A program made the translations under genes and the position numbers. A stretch of 64,000 nt of DNA, from contig JAFWEJ010000017.1 in the NCBI GenBank assembly GCA_017512985.1, positions 113,976-177,975 on the forward strand, read 5' to 3'. Every line of letters begins with the position of its first letter. Position 1 is the first letter of the stretch. The DNA is from Clostridia bacterium. GTDB lineage: Bacteria > Bacillota > Clostridia > Christensenellales > Aristaeellaceae. Below the pieces are notes generated by a model. That model saw only the letters and a program-made list of their open reading frames with translations. It was not told the origin of the DNA and searched no databases. Below, piece by piece: positions 1-8,492 of this stretch.

Positions 1-142
1 CATCCCGATCATCGCGCTGACGGCCAACGCCTTTGACGAAGACGTTCAGCGCAGCCTGCAGGCAGGACTGAACGCACACCTTTCAAAGCCGGTGGAACCG
101 GAAACGCTGTTTGAAACGCTGGAGAGCCTGATCCGCCCTTAA
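1..142 (+). CDS. Response-regulator receiver domain, C-terminal end of a truncated gene
   Basis: Only the last 46 codons are in the window, starting in frame at base 2. The peptide contains ALTANAF, then [13 protein letters not shown], the signature of the last strand and helix of a receiver (REC) domain with the conserved lysine of the KP pair. The following kinase carries the near-identical [15 protein letters not shown] ending, so this is probably the C-terminus of another hybrid histidine kinase, although a stand-alone REC protein cannot be excluded. It lies 29 bases before the next gene with no terminator, so the two are probably cotranscribed. Confidence 0.75.
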   Translation, partial: IPIIALTANAFDEDVQRSLQAGLNAHLSKPVEPETLFETLESLIRP

Positions 143-171
143 GGCGCTGCGAAACGGAGGAAACGACTGAA

Positions 172-3039
172 ATGAGAACCGGAGAACGGCGGAGAACGGA
201 ACGCAGCCATACGCTGATCTGGCTGTACGTATTCCTGCTGTGCTTCGTGTTTTTCCCTGCCGGCAGATCCGCCGGGGAAACCACGGAAACTGTCCGGGTC
301 GGCTACTATGAAAACGAGGTGTTCCAGGAGGGCGCCTCGACGGACGCGATCAAGACAGGCTACGCTTATGAATATTACCTGAAGCTGTCTGAATATACCG
401 GCTGGAAATATGAGTATATCTACGGCAGCTACGGGGAACTGTACCAGATGCTGCTGGACGGACGGGTGGACCTGCTGGCCGGACTGGCCTGGAAAGAGGA
501 ACGCAGCGGTCTGATCGGCTATCCGGACGCCGCGATGGGCCATGAGACCTACAGCCTGGTGAAACACGATGCAGACAAGGGCGTTACTGCAGAGCCCTCC
601 ACGATCGCCGGGAAAAAGATCGGCGTGCTGGACAGCGCCATGGTCAGCGTGCTGGAAGCCTGGCTGGAGAGCAAGGGGATCACGGCAGACGTGATCTGCT
701 TTGCGGACTACGCGGAGCTGTTCGCTGCTTTTGACAAAAACAAAATCGATATTCTCGCCGCGGAAGGCGACGGCGCCTACGGACGGGAACACGCCGAGGT
801 GCTCTGTTCCTTCGGCGCGTCGGACTACTATCTGTGCGTGAACATCCAAAGGACCGACCTGCTGGCGGAACTGAACCTGGCCCAGGCCCAGCTGGCCGTG
901 GAGGAACCGAACTACCTGCACTCCCTGAATTCCAAATACTATTCCGTGAGCATGTCCAGCCGGGCGTTTTCCGCCTCGGAACGGGACTGGATCGACGGAC
1001 ACAGCGAGCTGAAAGTGGGTTATCTGAACAACTACCTGCCTTACAGCGACACAGACGCCCAGGGAAAAGTGACGGGAATTGTTCAGGATATGGTGCCGGG
1101 AATCCTGAACGGACTAGGAATTGACGGGATCGCAGTATCCTACCAGGCCTTTGACAGCTATGACGACATGATCTCGGCCGTGAACGACGGAAGCGTCGAC
1201 ACGGTCTTCCCCGTGGGCGGCGGCCTGTATTATTCGGAAGAGAACGGGATCTACCAGTCCAGCGCGGTGGTCTCCGCACCGACCGAACTGGTCTACACCG
1301 GGGAATATTCCGACAGGAAGACGGAAAGCTTTGCCGTGAATGAGCAAAACCGGATGCAGTATTACTACATCACCACCAATTATCCGGAGGCCCGGATCCT
1401 GACGTTTCCGTCCATTGACGACTGCCTGAAGGCGGTACTGGACGGAAGAGCCGGCGGAACGACGCTGAACGGCCTGCGAGCGAACGATATCCTGAAGAAC
1501 CGGAAATACCGGGATCTGTCCATGCGCCAACTGAGCCGGAGCGACGACCGGTGCTTCGGTGTGAAGATCGGCAACGAGGGATTGCTGAAACTGCTGAACC
1601 GCGGCATCAGCGTGCTGGGGCCGGAATACGCCCAGAGTATCTCCTACCGCTATACGGACGGACTGTATTCCGTTTCGCTGATGGACATGCTGAAGGATAA
1701 TATGGCAGTCGTCGGCAGTGTGATCCTGGCGGTGGCCGCGCTGATTATCTTCCTGCTGGTGCGCGGGATCCGGCAAAGCCGGAAAGAGACACAGACAAAG
1801 GAACAGGCCAGGCTGGAGCTGGAGAAGAAGAACAAGGAACTGGTGGAGGGCCGGGAAGCGCTTTCCAAAGCCCTGGACGCGGCAGAGAACGCCAACCGGG
1901 CCAAGACCACCTTCCTGAACAATATGAGCCACGACATCCGCACACCCATGAACGCAATCGTTGGCTTTACGGAACTGGCGTCCACCCATATTGACAATAA
2001 AGAACAGGTACAGGACTACCTGGGCAGGATCTCCATATCCAGCCAGCACCTGCTGTCCCTGATCAACGACGTGCTGGACATGAGCCGGATCGAGAGCGGC
2101 AACGTAACCATTGAGGAAGCAGACGTACACCTGCCGGACGTGATCCGGGATATTCATACGATCATCGAACCCAGTATCACGGCGAAACACCAGAAACTGA
2201 CAGTCAGCACGCAGGGAATCCGGAATGAGGATATTGTGACGGATAAGCTGCGGCTGAACCAGATCCTGCTGAACATCCTTTCCAACGCGGTTAAGTTTAC
2301 GCCCGACGGGGGAGAGATCAGCCTGAAGATCAGCCAGCTGCCCGTGGAAGAGCCGGACATTGCCGAATATGTGTTCCGGATCAGGGATAACGGGATCGGC
2401 ATGAGCGAAGAATTCCGCCAGAGTATCTTTGAAGCCTTTGCCCGGGAGAGGACCAGCACCGTCAGCGGGGTTCAGGGCACAGGGCTGGGCATGGCGATCA
2501 CCAAGAACATCGTGGACATGATGGGCGGTACCGTTACTGTGGAAAGCGAAGTCAACAAGGGTACGGAAGTAACCGTAATCCTGCCGTGCCGTTTCAGCAG
2601 CGGAACGCAGAACACCGAAACCCCGAACGACGACGCAGGATTCAGCGGGAAGACGGTACTGCTGGCCGAAGACAACGAAATGAACCAGATGATCGCCGAA
2701 GAGATCCTGAAGCAGCACGGCTTTGCGGTGGAGATCGCCGGCGACGGCGAGGAAGCCGTGCGAAAGATGGCGGAAGCACCGGGGAGAAGATACGACGTGA
2801 TCCTGATGGATATCCAGATGCCGCGGATGGACGGACATGAAGCTGCCCGCAGAATCAGGCAGCTGGAGGATCCGGAGAAGGCCGGCATCCCGATTATCGC
2901 CGTGACGGCCAACGCCTTTGAGGAAGACCGGAAGGTTGCGCTGGAGGCCGGTATGAACGGCCACCTGGCCAAGCCCTATGATATTCCGAAAATGATGGAA
3001 ACGCTGCGGAACGTTCTGCGGCAGAAGGATAAACAGTAA
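172..3039 (+). CDS. Hybrid sensor histidine kinase with two periplasmic-binding sensor domains
   Basis: A 955-residue membrane sensor. An N-terminal signal/anchor (about residues 13-36) leads to two extracellular segments resembling family-3 solute-binding domains (about 40-265 and 270-500), then a membrane helix at about 511-531 and a coiled coil. The kinase core has the H box [13 protein letters not shown] with phospho-acceptor His587, an N box ([14 protein letters not shown]), and G boxes RDNGIGM and [11 protein letters not shown]-terminal receiver domain holds Asp880 in [12 protein letters not shown]. Known family behaviour: ligand binding outside drives autophosphorylation, then His-to-Asp transfer to the receiver and onward through an HPt protein. 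An HPt gene and a REC output protein follow immediately, so they are the likely partners. The ligand is unknown; family-3 domains usually bind amino acids or similar small polar molecules. Confidence 0.93.
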   Translation: MRTGERRRTERSHTLIWLYVFLLCFVFFPAGRSAGETTETVRVGYYENEVFQEGASTDAIKTGYAYEYYLKLSEYTGWKYEYIYGSYGELYQMLLDGRVDLLAGLAWKEERSGLIGYPDAAMGHETYSLVKHDADKGVTAEPSTIAGKKIGVLDSAMVSVLEAWLESKGITADVICFADYAELFAAFDKNKIDILAAEGDGAYGREHAEVLCSFGASDYYLCVNIQRTDLLAELNLAQAQLAVEEPNYLHSLNSKYYSVSMSSRAFSASERDWIDGHSELKVGYLNNYLPYSDTDAQGKVTGIVQDMVPGILNGLGIDGIAVSYQAFDSYDDMISAVNDGSVDTVFPVGGGLYYSEENGIYQSSAVVSAPTELVYTGEYSDRKTESFAVNEQNRMQYYYITTNYPEARILTFPSIDDCLKAVLDGRAGGTTLNGLRANDILKNRKYRDLSMRQLSRSDDRCFGVKIGNEGLLKLLNRGISVLGPEYAQSISYRYTDGLYSVSLMDMLKDNMAVVGSVILAVAALIIFLLVRGIRQSRKETQTKEQARLELEKKNKELVEGREALSKALDAAENANRAKTTFLNNMSHDIRTPMNAIVGFTELASTHIDNKEQVQDYLGRISISSQHLLSLINDVLDMSRIESGNVTIEEADVHLPDVIRDIHTIIEPSITAKHQKLTVSTQGIRNEDIVTDKLRLNQILLNILSNAVKFTPDGGEISLKISQLPVEEPDIAEYVFRIRDNGIGMSEEFRQSIFEAFARERTSTVSGVQGTGLGMAITKNIVDMMGGTVTVESEVNKGTEVTVILPCRFSSGTQNTETPNDDAGFSGKTVLLAEDNEMNQMIAEEILKQHGFAVEIAGDGEEAVRKMAEAPGRRYDVILMDIQMPRMDGHEAARRIRQLEDPEKAGIPIIAVTANAFEEDRKVALEAGMNGHLAKPYDIPKMMETLRNVLRQKDKQ

Positions 3040-3061
3040 CACGGGAGAGGAGCAGTGAGCC

Positions 3062-4774
3062 ATGAGTAAAGCTGGAATGAGTATGGATTATGCGGGCGAA
3101 GACCGGGAAAGGGTGGCCGCGATGCGAAAGCGGCAGGTCCTGATCGTGGAGGACGAGTTTGTCAACCGCGAGATCCTGAAGGCTTACCTGGAGCCGGAGT
3201 ATGAGGTGCTCTGCGCGGATACGGGCGGGAAAGCCCGGGAGATGATCCGCGCCGGGTTCGACACCCTCAGCCTGATCCTGCTGGATCTGAACCTGCCGGA
3301 CCTGCACGGCATGGATATCCTGCGCTGGCTCCGGGAGGACGTTCATTTCTCCAAGATCCCGGTGATCGTGATGACATCGGACAAGGAATCCGAGGTGGAG
3401 AGCCTGACCATCGGCGCGGTGGACTTCATCACCAAGCCTTATCCGATGCCGAAGGTGATCCAGGCCCGGGTGCGGCGCATTATCGAACTGAACGAGACCC
3501 GGGACCTGATCCGGGAAACGTCCCGGGACCACCTGACGGGCCTGTTTAACCGTGAGTACTTCTTCCACTACGCGGAGCAGTATGACCACTTCCACGGAGA
3601 GGAACCGACAGACGCGGTGGTGATGGACGTCAATCACTTCCGGATGATCAATGAACGCTACGGCAAAGCGTTTGCAGACGAGGTACTCCGGCGGATCGGC
3701 ATCGCGGTAAAGGCGTTCGTAAAACAGAACGGCGGCGTCGCCTGCCGGCGGGAAGCGGACCGGTTCCTGGTCTACTGTCCCCACAGGGCGGACTATACGG
3801 CGCTGGCGGAGGAGGTCACCGCCGCGGCGGGCGGCGGGATGAAAGGAAAGATCCGGATCCGGCTCGGCGTCTATTCGGGCGTGGACAAGGCCGTAGCGAT
3901 GGAACAGCGGTTCGACCGGGCCAAGAGCGCGGCGGACACGATCCGGAACAGTTACAACGTGACGGTCGCGTCCTACGACGACGCGCTTCATGAGAAGGAA
4001 GTCTATGCGGAGCGGCTGCTGGATGAGTTCCAGGAAGCGATCGACCAGAAGCAGTTCCTGGTATTTTTCCAGCCGAAGTTTGACATTCGGCCGGAGAAGC
4101 CGGCGCTGTGCGGCGCGGAAGCGCTGGTGCGCTGGAAACACCCGGAATTGGGCATGATCAGCCCGGGCGTGTTTATTCCGCTGTTTGAGAGCAACGGCCT
4201 GGTACGGGAACTGGATCACTATGTATGGCGTGAGGCTGCTGCGCAGATCAAAGCGTGGAAACAGAACCCGGGGAAGACGGTGCCGGTATCCATCAATGTT
4301 TCCCGGGTGGATATGATGGATCCGGATCTGCCGGAGATCCTGCGGGGCCTGATTGAGGACAACGGACTGGCATACGGCGACCTGCACCTGGAGATCACGG
4401 AATCCGCCTATACCCAGGACGCGAAGCAGATTGCCGACACGGTGAACACCCTGCGGGACATGGGCTTTGTAATTGAGATGGACGACTTCGGATCCGGCTA
4501 TTCCTCGCTGAACATGGTCACGACGCTGCCGATTGACGTGCTGAAACTGGACATGGGCTTCGTCCGCAGCGCGTTCAGCGAAGGCGGGGATACCCGGATG
4601 ATCAGGGTGATCGTGGATATCGCCAGGTCCCTGAACGTGCCAATGATCGCAGAAGGCGTTGAGACGAAGGAACAGATGCTTGCCCTGAAGGAGCTGGGCT
4701 GCGATATCGTGCAGGGTTATTATTTCTCCCGCCCGGTGCCGGCCAATGAATTTGAGGCATTCCTGAAAGCGTAA
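3062..4774 (+). CDS. Response regulator with degenerate GGDEF and intact EAL domain (c-di-GMP phosphodiesterase)
   Basis: A 570-residue soluble protein. A receiver domain (about residues 20-140) has acceptor Asp75 in LLDLNLPDLHG. A GGDEF-type fold (about 155-300) begins with DHLTGLFNREYF, but its signature is replaced by RREADRF, so diguanylate cyclase activity is unlikely. The EAL domain (about 320-570) keeps the catalytic set: EALVRW (Glu353), the Asn of INVSR, Glu in LEITES, the DD pair in EMDDFGSGYSSL, the Lys in LKLDMGF, Glu in GVET and Gln in VQGYYF. It should hydrolyse cyclic di-GMP when the receiver is phosphorylated. It starts 22 bases after the hybrid kinase with no terminator, so c-di-GMP breakdown is the probable output of this phosphorelay (inference). 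Confidence 0.92.
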   Translation: MSKAGMSMDYAGEDRERVAAMRKRQVLIVEDEFVNREILKAYLEPEYEVLCADTGGKAREMIRAGFDTLSLILLDLNLPDLHGMDILRWLREDVHFSKIPVIVMTSDKESEVESLTIGAVDFITKPYPMPKVIQARVRRIIELNETRDLIRETSRDHLTGLFNREYFFHYAEQYDHFHGEEPTDAVVMDVNHFRMINERYGKAFADEVLRRIGIAVKAFVKQNGGVACRREADRFLVYCPHRADYTALAEEVTAAAGGGMKGKIRIRLGVYSGVDKAVAMEQRFDRAKSAADTIRNSYNVTVASYDDALHEKEVYAERLLDEFQEAIDQKQFLVFFQPKFDIRPEKPALCGAEALVRWKHPELGMISPGVFIPLFESNGLVRELDHYVWREAAAQIKAWKQNPGKTVPVSINVSRVDMMDPDLPEILRGLIEDNGLAYGDLHLEITESAYTQDAKQIADTVNTLRDMGFVIEMDDFGSGYSSLNMVTTLPIDVLKLDMGFVRSAFSEGGDTRMIRVIVDIARSLNVPMIAEGVETKEQMLALKELGCDIVQGYYFSRPVPANEFEAFLKA

Positions 4775-4808
4775 TGTTTTTAATCAGAAGAAAGAGGGGG
4801 ATAAGCAA

Positions 4809-5147
4809 ATGCTGACGATCGACGCCCTGCGCGCCTACGGCGCGGATGTGGACGACGGCCTGAGAAGGTGCATGAACAACGAAGGATTCTACCTGAAACT
4901 GGTGGAGAAGGCGGCGGCGGATCCTTCCTTCGAACAGCTGAGGGAAGCGGTGGAAGGCGGAGACCTGGGGCGGGGATTTGAACTGGCCCATGCCCTGAAA
5001 GGCGTGACGGCGAACCTTTCCCTGACGCCGGTGGAAACGCCGGTCCGGGAGATCACGGAACTGCTGCGGAGTCGGACGGAAACGGACTACGGCCCGTATC
5101 TGGACCGGATAGCAGAAGCGAAGCAGAAACTGACGGCCCTGTTATAA
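4809..5147 (+). CDS. HPt (histidine phosphotransfer) domain protein
   Basis: A 112-residue single-domain helical protein. FELAHALKGVTANLSL around His61 is the HPt signature; the histidine carries phosphate between receiver domains. The first helices (about residues 1-45) contain the GLRRCMNNEGFYLKLV pattern typical of clostridial HPt proteins that sit beside hybrid kinases. It is the last gene of the cluster, preceded by an AAGAGGGGG ribosome site and followed by a strong terminator. Its expected role is to shuttle phosphate from the hybrid kinase receiver (Asp880) to the REC domain of the EAL protein. The partner assignment is inferred from gene order. Confidence 0.87.
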   Translation: MLTIDALRAYGADVDDGLRRCMNNEGFYLKLVEKAAADPSFEQLREAVEGGDLGRGFELAHALKGVTANLSLTPVETPVREITELLRSRTETDYGPYLDRIAEAKQKLTALL

Positions 5148-5161
5148 CCATGTATAATGAA

Positions 5162-5196
5162 GGAGCGCGGTCCAGATGGACCGCGCTCCGCTTTTT
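5162..5196 (+). terminator. Rho-independent terminator after the HPt gene
   Basis: Arms GGAGCGCGGTCC (5162-5173) and GGACCGCGCTCC (5178-5189) close a 4-base loop. A T-rich tail (gctttttac) follows on the plus strand. It ends the phosphorelay operon and separates it from the convergent membrane-protein gene; the minus-strand side lacks a T run. Confidence 0.9.
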
Positions 5197-5199
5197 ACT

Positions 5200-5448
5200 T
5201 TATTCTTTCTCTTTTTTCTCCCGGACCAGGCTGACGATCAGCGAGACCAGGAAAAGGGGAATCCCGATGATTCCGGCGGGAAGCCATATGCGTGCGCAGA
5301 AACTGCCAAACTGCTCAAGCGCCAAATCGTAGTAATGCGGACGCGTCAGAGCGCGGGGATTATTCTCCACCGCCAGGCCGACCGCAAAAACTACGATCAG
5401 CAGCAGGCCGATGAATATCGCGACAGCCGAGGAGTTTCTTCCTTTCAT
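5200..5448 (-). CDS. Small two-helix membrane protein of unknown function
   Basis: An 82-residue protein with two hydrophobic segments (about residues 8-27 and 54-75) and a very basic/acidic C-terminus (REKKEKE). The start is placed at ATG 5448 because an in-frame longer version would run into the end of the upstream SH3 gene; this ATG lies 10 bases after that gene's stop, so the two are probably cotranscribed. The ribosome site (GGCGGCC) is weak, suggesting translational coupling. No family is recognised. A role with the SH3 surface protein is only suggested by proximity. Confidence 0.65.
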   Translation of the reverse strand: MKGRNSSAVAIFIGLLLIVVFAVGLAVENNPRALTRPHYYDLALEQFGSFCARIWLPAGIIGIPLFLVSLIVSLVREKKEKE

Positions 5449-5458
5449 AACGGCCGCC

Positions 5459-6664
5459 TTAGTTGCTGAGGTATTTCTTGTAGACCCAGCCCTTGTATTT
5501 GCCATACTGGACATATGCCCATTTGCCGCTGAGCTTCAGGACGGTAACGGAATCACCGCTCTGCAGGCGTCCTACGCCGTCCACGTTGGAAGACCAGTCA
5601 CCCTTCTGCTTGTGGAAGTTCAGGTTATTGATGTTGACGGTTGCGGTATACGGCGCGAAGGTGGGCTTGGGAGTGACCGGATCGTTCGGATCCTGGGTAA
5701 CGATATCTCCCGCGTCACTGGGCTTGGAGAGCTGCAGGAAAGTGTTGTCGATGTAGCCCTTTTTGCCGTTGTACTGGACCTGATCCCATTTTGAATTGTG
5801 CTTCAGAACAAGAACCGGCGCGCCGTAGGGTACATTTACCAGGACAGCGTAGCCTTTTCCGGCTCCCTTGCGGAGATGGACGGATTTCTTGTTTCTTGAC
5901 ACAGCATAGGCGGTATAGCCGGTACTGGACGAGCTGCCGCTTCCGCTGCCCGGCGTCTCCGTGGGAGCGGGTTCGCTCCTGTTCAGGTAGGCAGTCAGCA
6001 TATAGCCGGTATTGCCGTCCACCGTGACTTTGTCGTACTTGCTGCCATGGGAGATGACGTACACCTTTGTGCCGGCTTTATAGGAAGCAATCTTTGCGGA
6101 GCTTGAGCTGGCGCTGCTGTACAGGTTGACAGTCCTGTTGCCCGCGATCAGTACCCAGGCGTCATAGTTGCCGCCGCCCGAGGTGCTGGATGACGCGGAT
6201 CCGGAAGCCTTGACCTGCTTTTTGCTCAGGCGGCTGTTGATGATGTAGCCGTAGCCGAAACTGCCGGCCTTGACGTAGTCATAGCTGGAGCCGTGGGAAA
6301 GGACAGTGACTTTTGTTCCTTTGGCCAGCGCAGCCCTGGAACCGGAACCGTTTGCCTTCGGACGGAGCTGCGTGTTGTCATAGGCAACCCAGGCGGCGTA
6401 GGACGAACCTTTTGACAGGTATTTGGACTGAACCCAGCCGGCGGTGCCGGTTACGAAAGTAACGTATGACCAGCCATTTTCCTTTTTGCTGACTGTACAG
6501 GCGGAGTCTCTTCTATAAGTGGCAAGTACTTTGGCGCTCGTATCAGGCTGCATACGTACCACCAGGGAAGTGGTGTTGACCCGGTAGTATGTGGCGGCAG
6601 AAGCGATGCCTGCCGGGATCAGCAGCACAAGCACGAGCAGCAGCGCGATCAAACGTTTCTTCAT
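5459..6664 (-). CDS. Secreted protein with five SH3b-like repeats
   Basis: A 401-residue exported protein. The chosen start, ATG 6664, has a strong GGAGGG ribosome site and gives a signal peptide (MKKRLIALLLVLVLL..ASAA). Five SH3b-type repeats follow (about residues 25-85, 88-150, 165-230, 250-310, 335-401), each ending in a G-W/Y/I-V pattern such as GTAGWVQSKYL, GYGYIINSRL, GNTGYMLTAYL, KGYIDNTFL and KGWVYKKYLSN. Ser/Gly-rich or Thr/Pro-rich linkers separate the repeats. SH3b domains commonly bind peptidoglycan or cell-surface ligands; there is no enzymatic domain, so it is probably a wall-binding structural or adhesive protein. An own promoter is seen just upstream at 6711-6739. Confidence 0.85.
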   Translation of the reverse strand: MKKRLIALLLVLVLLIPAGIASAATYYRVNTTSLVVRMQPDTSAKVLATYRRDSACTVSKKENGWSYVTFVTGTAGWVQSKYLSKGSSYAAWVAYDNTQLRPKANGSGSRAALAKGTKVTVLSHGSSYDYVKAGSFGYGYIINSRLSKKQVKASGSASSSTSGGGNYDAWVLIAGNRTVNLYSSASSSSAKIASYKAGTKVYVISHGSKYDKVTVDGNTGYMLTAYLNRSEPAPTETPGSGSGSSSSTGYTAYAVSRNKKSVHLRKGAGKGYAVLVNVPYGAPVLVLKHNSKWDQVQYNGKKGYIDNTFLQLSKPSDAGDIVTQDPNDPVTPKPTFAPYTATVNINNLNFHKQKGDWSSNVDGVGRLQSGDSVTVLKLSGKWAYVQYGKYKGWVYKKYLSN

Positions 6665-6710
6665 CAGGAATCCCTCCAATATAAGTAATACCATAAAACA
6701 AACCACATTG

Positions 6711-6739
6711 ATTATATACAACTTTTTTCGGATTGAAAA
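6711..6739 (-). promoter_or_regulatory. Sigma-A type promoter for the SH3 protein gene
   Basis: On the minus strand, -35 TTTTCA (6734-6739) and a perfect -10 TATAAT (6711-6716) are 17 bases apart, in a very AT-rich stretch. The predicted start is about 45 bases before the ribosome site. Confidence 0.65.
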
Positions 6740-6809
6740 CCCTTTTTGAAGATTTTTTTACAATATTATTATAAAAAAACAACGAAATAGTGACCAATAT
6801 CAAAACAAC

Positions 6810-6825
6810 CCACAAGATATTGTGG
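6810..6825. promoter_or_regulatory. Inverted repeat upstream of the histidine operon promoter (candidate operator)
   Basis: CCACAA-gata-TTGTGG forms a 6+6 base dyad 12 bases upstream of the his -35 box, in the divergent intergenic region. Size and position suit a repressor or activator site. The binding protein is unknown. Confidence 0.4.
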
Positions 6826-6836
6826 TAAAAAAAGGC

Positions 6837-6865
6837 TTGACTTTATCACGGTAAAGCATTATCAT
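6837..6865 (+). promoter_or_regulatory. Promoter of the histidine operon, overlapped by a palindrome
   Basis: The -35 TTGACT (6837-6842) and -10 TATCAT (6860-6865) are separated by exactly 17 bases. The -10 lies inside a perfect 12-base palindrome, TTATCATGATAA (6859-6870), which would let a bound dimeric repressor block RNA polymerase. The 5' leader to hisZ is only about 55 bases, too short for a T-box. Confidence 0.75.
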
Positions 6866-6925
6866 GATAAAGAAATTTTTGCAGGACGGTCCCGGGACAG
6901 GTCCTGAACCCTGGAGGGAAACGGT

Positions 6926-7873
6926 ATGATGATTGACGACCGGGTGATGAACGGACAGGAACGGATCAGTTTCCGCCTTCGCTCCCTTTATTCCGAATAC
7001 GGCTATGAACGCTACCGGATGAGCAAGTTTGAGGAATACGACCTGTACAGCCGGAACAAGGATTTCCTGTTCTCGGAAGGCGTTATCACCTTTACGGATA
7101 CGAATGGCCGCCTGATGGCGCTGAAACCTGACGTTACGCTTTCCATTGTCAAGAACCGGAAGGATACGCCCGGTGAAATCCAGAAGCTGTATTACCACGA
7201 GAACGTGTACCGCGTCTCCGCGGCAGCGGACGGTTTCCGGGAACAGACGCAGGTAGGGCTCGAGTGCATGGGCGCCGTGGACAGCGCCTGCATCGCGGAA
7301 GTGCTGAAACTCGCCGCGGAAAGCCTGAGGCTCTGTTCCGAAAAATTTGTGCTGGAGATCAGCCACGTCGGGATCCTGAGCGCGTTCGTGGACGCGATCG
7401 CCCCGGATGACGCGGTGCGGGAGGAAATCCTCCATTGCGCCGGGCAGAAGAACCTGCACGGCATCAGCCGGATCTGCCGGGACAACGGGCTGACCGAAGG
7501 CGCGGAGGACGCGCTGAAGCAGCTGCTGGGCCTGTACGGAACGCCCCGCACCGTGATGCCGAAGATCCGCGCGCTGGCGGAGGAATACGGCGCCGGAGAG
7601 ATGGCTGCTGAGCTGGGCCGGGTTGTGGCCGGGTTTACGGGCAGTGAAATTGAGGACCGGATCCAGATTGACTTCTCCGCCACGGCGGACGTAAGGTATT
7701 ACAACGGTATCGCGTTCAAAGGCTTCATCAGCGGGATTCCCGGAAGCGTGCTGTCCGGCGGGCAGTACGACGCGCTGATGCGGAAGATGGGGCGAAAGGA
7801 CCGGGCGATCGGTTTCGCCGTGTTCCTGGACATGCTGGAGAGACTGACAGAGGAGGGCGACTTCCGTGCTTAA
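6926..7873 (+). CDS. hisZ: ATP phosphoribosyltransferase regulatory subunit HisZ
   Basis: A 315-residue protein with the class-II aminoacyl-tRNA synthetase fold of HisZ: FEEYDLYSRN near the N-terminus, motif-2 like RLMALKPDVTLSIVKN and KLYYHENVYR, and a late ARTG-less synthetase core (LSGGQYDALMRKMG). It lacks an anticodon-binding domain and is shorter than HisRS, which together with the adjacent short hisG identifies it as the regulatory subunit. HisZ and the short-form HisG make the hetero-octameric enzyme that starts histidine synthesis and gives feedback control. The start ATG has GGAGGG 10 bases upstream. First gene of the operon; its 3' end overlaps hisG by 8 bases. Confidence 0.92.
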   Translation: MMIDDRVMNGQERISFRLRSLYSEYGYERYRMSKFEEYDLYSRNKDFLFSEGVITFTDTNGRLMALKPDVTLSIVKNRKDTPGEIQKLYYHENVYRVSAAADGFREQTQVGLECMGAVDSACIAEVLKLAAESLRLCSEKFVLEISHVGILSAFVDAIAPDDAVREEILHCAGQKNLHGISRICRDNGLTEGAEDALKQLLGLYGTPRTVMPKIRALAEEYGAGEMAAELGRVVAGFTGSEIEDRIQIDFSATADVRYYNGIAFKGFISGIPGSVLSGGQYDALMRKMGRKDRAIGFAVFLDMLERLTEEGDFRA

Positions 7874-8492
7874 TATCGCGCTTCCCAAGGGCAGGCTGGG
7901 CGAGAAAGTCTACGCCATGTTCGCCAAAGCCGGGTTTGAGTGCCCCGCGCTGATGGAAAACAGCCGCAAGCTGATTTTTGACAACGAGGAAGCCGGCGTG
8001 CGGTATTTCTGGGTCAAGCCGTCGGACGTGGCGATCTATGTTGAGCGCGGCGCCGCGGACATCGGCGTGGCCGGCAAGGACATCCTGCTGGAGTACCGGC
8101 CGGACGTGTATGAACTGCTGGACCTGAACGTTGGAAAATGCCGGATGGCTGTCGCCGCGCCGGCAGGCTTCAGGGACGACATGAACCGGACGCTGCGGGT
8201 GGCGACAAAGTTTTCCCGTATCGCCCGGGACTATTATACTTCCGTCGGGCGGGACATCGACATTATCCATCTGAACGGTTCCATTGAGATTGCGCCGATC
8301 CTGGGACTTTCGGACGTGATCGTCGATATTGTTGAAACCGGGACCACACTGAGGGAAAACAATCTTTCGGTGATTGAGGAGATTGTCCCGATTTCCGCCC
8401 GGCTGATAGCCAACAAGTCCGGATTCAAGTTCCGGACGGAACAGATTGAAAAACTGACAGAAGGACTGAGGAAGGAAGTGCAGGAAGCATGA
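7866..8492 (+). CDS. hisG: ATP phosphoribosyltransferase, short form
   Basis: A 208-residue catalytic subunit, the length of the short HisG class that lacks the C-terminal regulatory domain and requires HisZ. It opens with LNIALPKGRLGEKV, and contains VAIYVERGAADIGVAGKDIL and the PRPP-binding IVDIVETGTTLRENNL. It joins ATP and PRPP to make phosphoribosyl-ATP, the committed step. The start is GTG 7866, inside the hisZ end, with GAGGAGGG upstream. Translation is likely coupled to hisZ. Confidence 0.95.
   Translation: MLNIALPKGRLGEKVYAMFAKAGFECPALMENSRKLIFDNEEAGVRYFWVKPSDVAIYVERGAADIGVAGKDILLEYRPDVYELLDLNVGKCRMAVAAPAGFRDDMNRTLRVATKFSRIARDYYTSVGRDIDIIHLNGSIEIAPILGLSDVIVDIVETGTTLRENNLSVIEEIVPISARLIANKSGFKFRTEQIEKLTEGLRKEVQEA

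Noticed and set aside
5150-5332. Plus-strand small ORF downstream of the HPt gene
   Set aside because: It runs through the terminator hairpin and lies opposite the small membrane-protein gene.
6866-6925. Histidine T-box or riboswitch before hisZ
   Set aside because: The leader is about 55 bases, with no specifier stem, T-box motif or terminator.
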